From the NCBI GenBank assembly GCA_031285085.1, contig JAITWW010000072.1:1-11039 (forward strand): a stretch of 11,039 nt of DNA, given 5' to 3'. Both the position numbers and the translations under genes were made by a program. The notes below the pieces were generated by a model. The model was not told the origin of the DNA. It saw only the letters and a list, made by a program, of their open reading frames with translations, and did no database searches. Source of the stretch: Candidatus Methanofilum arcanum (GTDB taxonomy: Archaea > Halobacteriota > Methanomicrobia > Methanomicrobiales > Methanospirillaceae). This document shows, in pieces, positions 1-5,689 of this stretch (positions are counted from its first letter, which is position 1; every line of letters starts with the position of its first letter).

Positions 1-93
1 AAGCTCAATGGCGGTGAAAGGTACATTAACCTCCATATTTTGCCAAAAAATGAGCATGAGGTTCGTGAATTGTTAGATCTCATACAGCATTGA
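1..93 (+). CDS. C-terminal end of an unidentified protein (partial)
   Basis: The window opens inside a reading frame that runs in frame 1 to a TGA at 91-93 and gives the last 30 residues of a protein (it starts KLNGGERYINLHIL and ends DLIQH). The tail is a short strand-like stretch followed by a charged amphipathic helix, consistent with the end of a globular cytoplasmic domain. I do not recognise the family from so short a piece. That it is a real gene end is inferred from the protein-like composition and from the degraded sequence that begins right after its stop. No terminator-like T-run follows directly. Confidence 0.5.
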   Translation, partial: KLNGGERYINLHILPKNEHEVRELLDLIQH

Positions 94-124
94 TCCTGAG
101 CCTCTGATCATAGATTTCATAGAC

Positions 125-307
125 TTGCGCGGCAGCTTAGAACTGCCATATTACGTAATAGTAGCTGCAGCAGGTATTATCTGGGTTGTGGGGAATAATG
201 GGGTTGGCGTTTCAGGAATAAGCAGGAATGACAAAATTATGCCTCTGAAAATTCTTGATAGGGTATATACTTTAATAAATGGACAGCAAATGGGCATACG
301 GAGGTAG
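125..307 (+). pseudogene. Relic of a subtilisin-like (S8) serine protease
   Basis: The frame through 161-259 encodes VAAAGII, then GNNGVGVSGIS, then NDKIMPLKILD. In subtilases the segment after the catalytic His motif (HGTHVAGII) typically continues with GNNGxGVxGIxxxxKIMPLKxLD, so the match is specific. What should come before it is damaged. A possible trace of the His motif (CAT-ATT-ACG at 147-155) lies in another frame and is followed by TAA and TAG codons, so the catalytic His is lost by frameshift. No Asp or Ser catalytic region is present, and the frame closes at 305-307. An open frame exists only from a TTG at 125 without an SD, so a functional 60-residue protein is unlikely. The promoter and SD of the next gene lie inside this scrap. 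The protease identity comes from motif recall; that it is a dead fragment is inference. Confidence 0.5.
263..305 (+). promoter_or_regulatory. TATA box and Shine-Dalgarno of the AIM24-family gene
   Basis: A TATA-like element (GGTATATACTTTAATAAA, from about 262) lies roughly 45-50 bases before the ATG at 314, which predicts a transcript start near 290 and a short leader. A perfect GGAGGT at 300-305 sits 8 bases before the ATG and fixes that start. The boxes are seen in the sequence; promoter activity is inferred. Confidence 0.5.
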
Positions 308-313
308 CTATCA

Positions 314-1015
314 ATGAAATACGAAATTACAGGAGATAATCTCCAGATTGTTACATGCGAACTTGCCAGTGGAGAGGTCATGCAGGCCGAAGCTGGAGCG
401 CTCGTGTGTATGAGTGGAAACATGAGTATGGATACTGAGATGACTGGAGGCATAATGGGTGGGTTAAAACGGGCCATAACTGGAGAGAGTCTTTTTTTAA
501 CGAAGTTTTCACCAACAAAGGGAGCGGGGACTGTTTCATTTGCTGGAAATGTACCTGGAAAAATTTATCCATATACAGTAAGCAAAAAAGACTTCATAGC
601 TCAAAAAGACTCATTTCTCTGTGCAGAGGCACGAATAACAATGACAGTAACAACAACGAAAGGCATTACCAAAGGACTGTTTGGTGGAGAAGGATTCCTG
701 CTTCAAAAGGTTTCCGGGCAAGGAACAGTGTTTTTGCACTGCTGCGGAGATATCATCCAAAAAAATCTCATGCCAGGAGAGGTGCTCAAAGTTGAAACAG
801 GACTGGTTGCTGGATTTGAAGAGACAGTAACGTACAATATTGAACGGGTACGAGGAGTGAAAAGCATTCTCTTCAGCGGACAAGGACTCTTCATGACAAC
901 GTTAACTGGACCAGGACTTGTTGTAATTCAATCACTTGATATTGCAAAGCTTGCACAGGCGCTTATACCACACCTTCCCCGTCCTGAACTATCTAGCTCA
1001 TCAAGTGGAACATAA
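314..1015 (+). CDS. AIM24 / TIGR00266 family protein
   Basis: A 233-residue protein of the TIGR00266/AIM24 family, a single beta-rich domain found across bacteria and archaea and related to the yeast mitochondrial protein AIM24. Its biochemical function is not established. Family hallmarks are visible in order: EAGALVCMSGNMSMD (26-40), GESLFLTKFSP (57-67), PGKIYPY (81-87), KDSFLCAEARITM (98-110), LFGGEGFLLQKVSGQGTVFL (122-141) with the glycine-rich core, and TGPGLVVIQS (198-207). The length is normal for the family. No signal peptide or membrane segment is seen, so it is probably cytoplasmic or membrane-associated. The C-terminus ends in a serine run (LSSSSSGT). The ATG at 314 has a GGAGGT SD 8 bases upstream. 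It looks monocistronic: the next gene starts 145 bases later behind its own TATA-like element. Confidence 0.9.
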   Translation: MKYEITGDNLQIVTCELASGEVMQAEAGALVCMSGNMSMDTEMTGGIMGGLKRAITGESLFLTKFSPTKGAGTVSFAGNVPGKIYPYTVSKKDFIAQKDSFLCAEARITMTVTTTKGITKGLFGGEGFLLQKVSGQGTVFLHCCGDIIQKNLMPGEVLKVETGLVAGFEETVTYNIERVRGVKSILFSGQGLFMTTLTGPGLVVIQSLDIAKLAQALIPHLPRPELSSSSSGT

Positions 1016-1096
1016 AGTCACGTACTTCCTAAATTCCCGATAAAACTCTACTTACAATCTGATATAATGCAATTTTCTTGGCAGCCGTTGTTTTGG

Positions 1097-1138
1097 AAAA
1101 TATACACAACAAAAAATCGGGCATAAACCTTTTTTATC
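1097..1138 (+). promoter_or_regulatory. Candidate promoter of the secreted CxxC protein gene
   Basis: Two AT-rich elements precede the ATG at 1160: AAAATATACAC (about 1097-1107) and CCTTTTTTATCTG (about 1128-1140). No SD precedes the ATG (ACATACTAACT). If the second element acts as the TATA box, the transcript would start at or next to the ATG and be leaderless. Which element is used cannot be decided from sequence alone. Confidence 0.3.
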
Positions 1139-1159
1139 TGAACTTACTACATACTAACT

Positions 1160-1699
1160 ATGAATTCTAAAGTTCTGTATATCTGTACCTGCTTGCTTGG
1201 TGCTCTTCTCATTGCAACACTTCCTGTAACAGCAGCCCAAGCAGAGCTCAAATCACCACCGATTCTGAAAAAGTATGTATCTGACGTTCCTTCTTACGAT
1301 GAATACTTCTTTACACAAGTTACTGGATTCATGGAAAAGCTGTCAGATCAGGAGCTCAATGTAAGAGATGATCTTCGGTTTTTTGCTCTCCTTGCATCAG
1401 GATATAATATTCAAGATCATAACCTTGCACAAAAGCTCATAAATTTCTTGTTTTACTCCGTACAGGCCGGGGAACATTATCAACAGTATCGAAATAACAA
1501 GGACCGTCCCTTCACACCAATTAATGCTCAAGATGAATATGTCCTTGCAAAAGAGTATCTTGCTCTCGCAGAAAAAACATTTAATGCATGTGATATCTGC
1601 CAAGAACGTTACCCTGACTTTGTGATGTACACCCTTCCATCGGAGGAAAATACGGCATCTGATTCAGGGTATCAGTTTACTGGTAAACTAGGATTTTAA
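1160..1699 (+). CDS. Hypothetical secreted protein with signal peptide and CxxC
   Basis: A 179-residue protein that I do not recognise as a named family. Residues 1-28 form a classic Sec signal peptide: a Lys near the N-terminus, a hydrophobic core (VLYICTCLLGALLIATL) and an AAQA cleavage site before ELKSPP. The mature part of about 150 residues looks mostly helical and rich in aromatics, and has a CDIC pair (Cys144, Cys147) near its end. These are the only cysteines outside the signal peptide, so a disulfide, a metal site or a haem-like attachment could be considered; no His follows as in CxxCH. There is no transmembrane anchor after the signal peptide, so the product is likely released or held at the cell surface. 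The gene has no SD and may be leaderless. It is convergent with the GNAT gene and ends before an eight-T run. Confidence 0.7.
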   Translation: MNSKVLYICTCLLGALLIATLPVTAAQAELKSPPILKKYVSDVPSYDEYFFTQVTGFMEKLSDQELNVRDDLRFFALLASGYNIQDHNLAQKLINFLFYSVQAGEHYQQYRNNKDRPFTPINAQDEYVLAKEYLALAEKTFNACDICQERYPDFVMYTLPSEENTASDSGYQFTGKLGF

Positions 1700-1721
1700 A
1701 AAACCTCATTCACTTAACTCT

Positions 1722-1736
1722 ATCTTATTTTTTTTC
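1722..1736 (+). terminator. T-run terminator after the secreted-protein gene
   Basis: A run of eight T residues (1728-1735) preceded by TCTTA lies about 30 bases after the TAA at 1697-1699. Archaeal termination commonly occurs at such oligo-T tracts without a hairpin. It lies between convergent genes, where a terminator is expected. Confidence 0.5.
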
Positions 1737-1842
1737 AAATCTGTTGCAATCATGAACATTGATTTTCACGATATAGATGATCCCCAATGTGTGAGAATTT
1801 GCGGTGGAAATCCATGGTCAACAAAATGAAATGTATAGCTAT

Positions 1843-2349
1843 TTAGTCAACACTCTCATCTCGTGTTCTTGACTTCTCAAACAAAAGCATGTATGTATCT
1901 AATCCATCCACCTTCTCTCTACTTTGTACAGACCATCCATTATTTTCATAGAAAAAACGAGCTACTTTGTTAGATTCAAAAGATTGAAGCCGAATGACTG
2001 AATACACATGAAACATCTCCTGTTCGATATATTCCAGTAACACCGTTCCATATCCCTGATTTTGATATGGAACATCAATCATGATGAGATGAAGCAGATC
2101 TTTGAGAACAATTGCAAAGCCGATCACCTCATCTTCCTGTTTCATGACGAAACAGTTTCCAATACCATCTTCAATCTCCCTGTCTGATTGGCCACTCTCG
2201 ATAAATTCATGCACTGCCTCCTCTCCTAAAAATACCGGATAGTTATTGAGGATCACCCGCCTCGCAGTGGCTTGCATGGTGCTGATATCACTTTCTTCTG
2301 CTTTGGCTATTGTTAGTTCTGATGTACATATACCCTGTTTCTGTCTCAT
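1843..2349 (-). CDS. GNAT-family N-acetyltransferase
   Basis: A 168-residue GNAT acetyltransferase that should transfer an acetyl group from acetyl-CoA to an amine; the substrate is unknown. The acetyl-CoA pyrophosphate-binding motif A is clear (VPYQNQGYGTVLLEYIEQ, with Q/N-x-G-x-G at 96-101), preceded by the beta4 strand LLHLIMIDV (85-93). Motif B follows as ESNKVARFFYENNGW (125-139), the usual helix and Gly-Trp turn. The first 45 residues are the substrate-side helices. The ATG at 2349 has a GAGG SD 7 bases upstream. It is the last gene of the minus-strand block, 149 bases downstream of the HAD gene, and a short T-run between them suggests separate transcription. Length and motif order are normal. 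Confidence 0.85.
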   Translation of the reverse strand: MRQKQGICTSELTIAKAEESDISTMQATARRVILNNYPVFLGEEAVHEFIESGQSDREIEDGIGNCFVMKQEDEVIGFAIVLKDLLHLIMIDVPYQNQGYGTVLLEYIEQEMFHVYSVIRLQSFESNKVARFFYENNGWSVQSREKVDGLDTYMLLFEKSRTRDESVD

Positions 2350-2411
2350 TTTGATGCCTCATAATCACATCCGTGAATAACTGAAGATCTCAGCACCATT
2401 CACACGCTCAT

Positions 2412-2431
2412 CCTGGTCACGGAGTCAAGAC
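2412..2431 (-). other. Short inverted repeat upstream of the GNAT gene
   Basis: TGGTC and GACCA arms of 5 bases flank a 10-base spacer in the 149-base gap between the HAD and GNAT genes, around 65-80 bases before the GNAT start. It could be an operator half-site pair or chance. No clear TATA box for the GNAT gene was found. Confidence 0.2.
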
Positions 2432-2481
2432 CATGGTACGTATCTTTTGTTTTTGCTCTCTTATTTCGGTGCCAATTATGG

Positions 2482-2487
2482 AAAAAA
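2482..2487 (-). terminator. Possible oligo-T terminator after the HAD gene
   Basis: On the minus strand a six-T run (CTATTTTTTCC) occurs about 12 bases after the stop of the HAD gene. It is a plausible archaeal termination signal separating the HAD and GNAT genes. Confidence 0.3.
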
Positions 2488-2498
2488 TAGCATACTCT

Positions 2499-2909
2499 CT
2501 ATAAACTGCTCGTTTTAGCCTTATTTTCTCCTATATGCTTTATAAACTCCGTCAATATCAAATAACTCTCATATAACCCTGCTTTATCATCCAACAACTG
2601 ATTATAAAGCACTTTCTTTACGGCGATATCGTCACCATTGAACTCCTTGTTTATATAATCATATGGGATATTGTTTGAGACTAAAAACTCCCGAACCACC
2701 TCTAATTTTTCGTCAAACCTCGCTGTAAAACAAATTAAGTGTGCATATGGGCGTAAATCTCGAAGCAACTGTATCACTTGCCTACAATCATTTCCCCTGA
2801 ATGGGTGCACAGTATCATCAAAATCGAAGGCTACAATTATTTTACCGTGCTTCTCATATTGTTCCAAAAGAACATCTAACTGTCTATCTCTATCGAAAAA
2901 ACTATCCAT
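2499..2909 (-). CDS. Small HAD-fold phosphatase-like protein
   Basis: A 136-residue compact HAD-superfamily protein. HAD motif I is intact as FDFDDT (nucleophile Asp29 and acid/base Asp31, then Thr33), motif II is the Thr in CFTAR (Thr62), and an acidic pair in LLDDKAGL (Asp107-Asp108) fits motif IV. It should therefore be a Mg-dependent phosphohydrolase. Small cap-less HAD proteins of this kind occur in phages and in archaeal accessory genes; the substrate is not predictable. Start choice: the frame can be extended to a GTG at 2916-2918, but that GTG is part of the SD AGAGAGGTG, which sits 6 bases before the ATG at 2907-2909, so the ATG is preferred. A TATA-like TTTTAATAATTG lies roughly 75-85 bases upstream, so the gene probably has its own promoter. 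Confidence 0.75.
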   Translation of the reverse strand: MDSFFDRDRQLDVLLEQYEKHGKIIVAFDFDDTVHPFRGNDCRQVIQLLRDLRPYAHLICFTARFDEKLEVVREFLVSNNIPYDYINKEFNGDDIAVKKVLYNQLLDDKAGLYESYLILTEFIKHIGENKAKTSSL

Positions 2910-3005
2910 CAAATTCACCTCTCTCTAAAGGAATTATCTCATTTCATTCGCAGTAGGTGTCAATCAGGTTTTTTCCTTTCACAATTATTAAAACGCCTTC
3001 CATAC

Positions 3006-3893
3006 TCAACTTTCAAAAAGACTCATCTGTACATCGTTTCTTTTTCTGATTAACCTCTCTATCTCATGCATGCTATATATAATTCCATGAGCATCACACT
3101 CATGCACAAAATGATCCCATAATGTTTTATTCGGTGTTTCACACCAGTACTGATCTCCAAACGCTTTTTCATACTGCATTTTGATCCCAGGAAACCTCTC
3201 ATCAAGCTGCTGATAAAAATAATCTCTCTGGCGATCGCGAAGAGAAACAGCCAGCATCTTCTCTGCATATACCCATGAAGCACCAGATGCTTTTGCCTGC
3301 GAGATAATCGCAGAGATATTTTCTTTCGTGTCTGTGATGAAGGGAAGTGTGGGCATGAGTGTTACACCTGATAGAATATTGTGTGCAGACAATTCTTTTA
3401 ATGCCGTAAATCGTTCTGAGGAGAGAGAGACACCGGGTTCAATCCTTTTTGAGATAGTATCATCTGCTGTAGTTATGGTAATAGAAACAGCACAAGGAAG
3501 ATGTGTTTGGATCTTTTCAAACAGATCAATATCACGTGTCACAAGTGACGACTTTGTCAGAAGAGTGATGCCAAATCCATAACGATCGATAAGATGCAGC
3601 ATATCTCTGGTGAGATGCTCTGTTGCTTCAAATGGATTATAAGGATCACCCATCGAACCTGTAAGAATCAGACCCTTTTTCTTTTTTGATGAGAGTTCCT
3701 GCTGCAAAATCGAAGTGGCATGCTTTTTAGCAAAAACCGTATCAAAACTATCCAAACGATAACACTCGCTTCGGCTATCACAGTAGATGCATCCATGAGA
3801 ACATCCGCGGTACAGGTTCACAGTATAGTTTGATCCAAACCATCCATGTTCGCGGTACGAGGAAAGAATGGTTTTAAAGGGGATAGTTTGCAT
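3006..3893 (-). CDS. SPL-family radical SAM protein (SplB/COG1533-like)
   Basis: A 295-residue radical SAM protein of the spore-photolyase-like COG1533 group. The [4Fe-4S] cluster motif is YRGCSHGCIYCDSR (CxxxCxxC at Cys31, Cys35, Cys38). Further family signatures are TGSMGDPYNPFE (about 78-89) and the LLTKSSLVTRDIDLF segment (about 111-125), followed by the TIxTxD strand and an EPGVS-like motif (152-156). It should cleave SAM reductively to a 5'-deoxyadenosyl radical. Proteins of this group other than true spore photolyase have no agreed substrate, and a methanogen has no spores. Start choice: an upstream in-frame ATG at 3918-3920 lacks a correctly placed SD, whereas AGGAGGT lies 8 bases before the ATG at 3891-3893 (MQTIPFK). 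It is transcribed in the same direction as arvC, 114 bases away, with its own TATA-like element. Confidence 0.85.
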   Translation of the reverse strand: MQTIPFKTILSSYREHGWFGSNYTVNLYRGCSHGCIYCDSRSECYRLDSFDTVFAKKHATSILQQELSSKKKKGLILTGSMGDPYNPFEATEHLTRDMLHLIDRYGFGITLLTKSSLVTRDIDLFEKIQTHLPCAVSITITTADDTISKRIEPGVSLSSERFTALKELSAHNILSGVTLMPTLPFITDTKENISAIISQAKASGASWVYAEKMLAVSLRDRQRDYFYQQLDERFPGIKMQYEKAFGDQYWCETPNKTLWDHFVHECDAHGIIYSMHEIERLIRKRNDVQMSLFES

Positions 3894-3902
3894 ACCAATT
3901 AA

Positions 3903-3936
3903 CCTCCTGGAGAGATTCATTTCTCTCCAAATATAG
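3903..3936 (-). promoter_or_regulatory. SD, short hairpin and TATA element before the radical SAM gene
   Basis: On the minus strand the order is a TATA-like CTATATTTGG (about 3929-3937), a perfect 7-base inverted repeat GGAGAGA/TCTCTCC (3922-3928 with 3909-3915, 6-base loop), then AGGAGGT. The hairpin contains the unused upstream ATG. A TATA box at this place predicts a start close to the SD, which also favours the ATG at 3893. Confidence 0.4.
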
Positions 3937-4007
3937 TGAGAACGTGCCTACTGTGAAACCATCCTCCTACGTCGGATAAACCGCAGAACAACTAAATGGG
4001 AGTGGTT

Positions 4008-4388
4008 TTATCTTTTATCTTTTTTTTTCAAAACCATTGAGTGCAGATCCAGATGATACACACCTTTTCTTTCCACTCCAATAATCCGATCCGAAGACTC
4101 AACCATCTGGCGAAGATTAATCTCATAACTCCCAGGTTGTTTGATCAAAACACTTATCGTATCATCACCACTCTCTGCATCACTCTCTCTTTTTGCTGCA
4201 CCAGTACTCTCATCTTTTGATACTTTCTCATGAGAACCATCCTCAAGCAAAGAATCATCTGCATGAGAGACCACATTTCGAGAATCTTCATAAATAAATT
4301 TACGTGCATGACACACAGGGCATGCACCACCATTCAGCTCTGCAAGCGATGCATACACCCTACCACATCCCGCACAACTATGTGGCAC
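4008..4388 (-). CDS. arvC: ArvC/OapC family zinc-ribbon protein
   Basis: A 126-residue protein of the OapC/ArvC family (annotated as DUF2072 zinc-ribbon proteins). It begins MPHSCAGCGRVY and has a four-Cys zinc ribbon (Cys5, Cys8, Cys23, Cys26). A hydrophilic, acidic, low-complexity linker follows (about 37-80), then a conserved C-terminal unit SVLIKQPGSYEINLRQMVES. In Haloferax the homologue is encoded beside oapA/oapB (arvA/arvB); its molecular role is not established. Start choice: the frame opens at a GTG at 4418, but AGGAGGTG at 4395-4402 is placed 6 bases before a GTG at 4386-4388, and that start gives the MPH-Cys N-terminus expected for the family. It lies 33 bases after arvB in the same operon. 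The frame ends in KKKDKR. Confidence is high for family and operon, moderate for the start. Confidence 0.85.
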   Translation of the reverse strand: MPHSCAGCGRVYASLAELNGGACPVCHARKFIYEDSRNVVSHADDSLLEDGSHEKVSKDESTGAAKRESDAESGDDTISVLIKQPGSYEINLRQMVESSDRIIGVERKGVYHLDLHSMVLKKKDKR

Positions 4389-4421
4389 TTTTAACACCTC
4401 CTGAAGCGAAACATCCACTTC

Positions 4422-4793
4422 TCACTCAATTTGTGAAGAAACCCAAGCACTAATCATATCTGGATCCTTGCGAATTGTTTTGATCTGATTTGCAGGACCA
4501 ATAACAGTCAGACGAGGAGGATTATCCTGTCCTAAAAGACGTGAAAACACCCCTTTTCCTCGGACCTTCGACGGTGCTGGATAGGTCTCGATCTCAATTC
4601 CAGAAAACTCTCCAGGCATGATCTCACTCATCGTCATCTCAATAAGCTCTGCCTGCTCCTCAGGTGTCAACCCATTTTCCAGAATAACAATTGTTCCACT
4701 CCGCACAATAGATAGAACTAATGCAGCTTTTTCATGTGCACTCAGCATCACAAACCGATCTTGAGAGATGAGATCAATACGTACTCCATCCAT
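4422..4793 (-). CDS. arvB: ArvB/OapB family protein (DUF2073)
   Basis: A 123-residue protein of the archaeal DUF2073 (OapB/ArvB) family with no signal or membrane segment. Two conserved blocks are visible: GTIVILENGLTPEEQAELIE followed by MTMSEI and FSGIEIETYP (about 33-72), and RLTVIGPANQIKTIRKDPDM (about 94-113). The function is unknown; the constant neighbourhood with ArvA suggests a partner or regulator of that GTPase (inference). The frame can start at a GTG at 4802 that overlaps the arvA stop (GTGA). However, GGTGAG, which includes the arvA TGA, is spaced as an SD before the ATG at 4791-4793, giving MDGVRIDLIS. Either way the genes are translationally coupled. If the GTG is used the product is 126 residues. 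Confidence 0.85.
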   Translation of the reverse strand: MDGVRIDLISQDRFVMLSAHEKAALVLSIVRSGTIVILENGLTPEEQAELIEMTMSEIMPGEFSGIEIETYPAPSKVRGKGVFSRLLGQDNPPRLTVIGPANQIKTIRKDPDMISAWVSSQIE

Positions 4794-4798
4794 ATAAC

Positions 4799-5428
4799 TC
4801 ACCGAAATGTCTGCACAATCGCGTCATACAGTTCATCAATCCGAGTCCCATCGCGACATGAGATAGGAATAACAGGATGCTGAGGAAATGCTCTTTTAAT
4901 ATGTTGAGGGTTGGCATCTGGTAGATCAATCTTATTTGCTGCAATCAGGACAGGAAGATTACGACTTTCGATAATCCCAATCATCATAATATTAACCTGC
5001 ATAAATGGATCCTCTGCTGCATCCATCATATAGATCACACCATCAATATCCTCTCGAAGCCAGTGCATCGCTTCTGCAACACCCTCAGTCGCTTCACGTG
5101 CCCTGGCTATCGCCTCCTCCTTTCCAATACCATACTCCATAAACTCAGCATAATCCACCTTTGTTGCAACTCCAGGTGTATCTACAATGTCAAGAGTGAC
5201 TGAATGCCCATTTCCAGCGATGATCTCCAGATTTTCAACCTTCCCCGCGGAACGTGTCTCATGGGGGATAGGACTGATTTTTCCTTCAGAAGTTGCACCC
5301 CAATCTCGTGCAATTCTCGTGGCTAGTGTTGTTTTTCCTGCATTTGGAGGTCCATATATTCCTATCCTCACATGCTTTTTATAAAACAAACGATTCAATA
5401 CCCGTGTAATTGACTCTCCAAAACCCAT
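4799..5428 (-). CDS. arvA: Era-like small GTPase ArvA/OapA
   Basis: A 209-residue Era/Ras-type GTPase. All G motifs are present: G1 GPPNAGKT (26-33), a G2 Thr in the switch region PIPHETRS (Thr58), G3 DTPG (83-86), G4 NKID (165-168) and G5 SC (190-191). A short amphipathic N-terminal helix (SITRVLNRLFYKK) precedes the G domain and is a candidate membrane or partner contact. After G3 comes an unusually long insertion (about 88-125) with an acidic, Ala-rich helix before the next core strand. In Haloferax volcanii the homologue is the origin-associated protein OapA, later named ArvA because extracellular vesicle formation depends on it; here that role is inferred by homology. First gene of the arvA-arvB-arvC operon. 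The ATG at 5428 has a GAGG SD 7 bases upstream. Confidence 0.9.
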   Translation of the reverse strand: MGFGESITRVLNRLFYKKHVRIGIYGPPNAGKTTLATRIARDWGATSEGKISPIPHETRSAGKVENLEIIAGNGHSVTLDIVDTPGVATKVDYAEFMEYGIGKEEAIARAREATEGVAEAMHWLREDIDGVIYMMDAAEDPFMQVNIMMIGIIESRNLPVLIAANKIDLPDANPQHIKRAFPQHPVIPISCRDGTRIDELYDAIVQTFR

Positions 5429-5486
5429 ATAGTACCCTCAGTTCCACATCTACTCCTATCTACCAGACTCTCTTGTCGATCTTTTG

Positions 5487-5494
5487 AAATATTT
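5487..5494 (-). promoter_or_regulatory. Candidate TATA box of the arvABC operon
   Basis: AAATATTT (palindromic, 5487-5494) lies about 60 bases before the arvA start on the minus strand, which would place transcription start near 5463 and give a leader of about 35 bases containing the GAGG SD. The same gap must also carry the promoter of the divergent CBS gene. Confidence 0.35.
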
Positions 5495-5578
5495 GTAGTC
5501 ATATGATGTAAACCCATATAATAACATTACATCGAAGAACATACTCAAGAACACAGACACACACGCAAAATGGAGGTT

Positions 5579-5667
5579 ATGTAAAATTCATGTCAAGTGT
5601 TAAGTATATGCAATGTAACAATTCATTAATATGTATACCAATCTATTAGGTAATCTGCACGTGCAGA
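5579..5667 (+). promoter_or_regulatory. Control region of the first CBS gene: direct repeats, TATA element and palindrome
   Basis: This part of the 261-base divergent gap holds two near-identical elements, ATGTAAAATTCAT (5579-5591) and ATGTAACAATTCAT (5613-5626), whose starts are 34 bases apart (about three helical turns). An AT-rich TATA-like stretch follows (TTAATATGTATAC, about 5626-5638), then a perfect 14-base palindrome TCTGCACGTGCAGA (5654-5667), close to the expected transcript start and about 10 bases before the SD GGAGGTG (5677-5683). The arrangement looks like an operator-controlled promoter. Repeats and palindrome are seen directly; regulation is inferred. Confidence 0.45.
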
Positions 5668-5689
5668 GAAGTTCGAGGAGGTGAACAAT

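Noticed and set aside
611..883. Long minus-strand frames opposite the AIM24 gene
   Set aside because: They lie fully opposite a well-supported family member and have no recognisable motifs, so they are shadows of the coding strand.
1752..1829. 25-codon plus-strand frame (MNIDFHDIDDPQCVRIC...) between the secreted-protein and GNAT genes
   Set aside because: It lies after the T-run terminator, has no SD or clear TATA box, and is too short to judge. Its CVRIC and GGNPW bits are curious but unsupported.
5569..5584. ATGGAGGTTATGTAA minimal frame in the divergent gap
   Set aside because: The GGAGG is too close to the inner ATG, and the frame is only four codons. It is better explained as part of the ATGTAA direct repeat.
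4008..5680. Replication origin beside arvABC, as suggested by the oap (origin-associated) name
   Set aside because: In Haloferax these genes lie near an origin, but no orc1/cdc6 gene or clear origin recognition boxes are visible here, so no origin is claimed.
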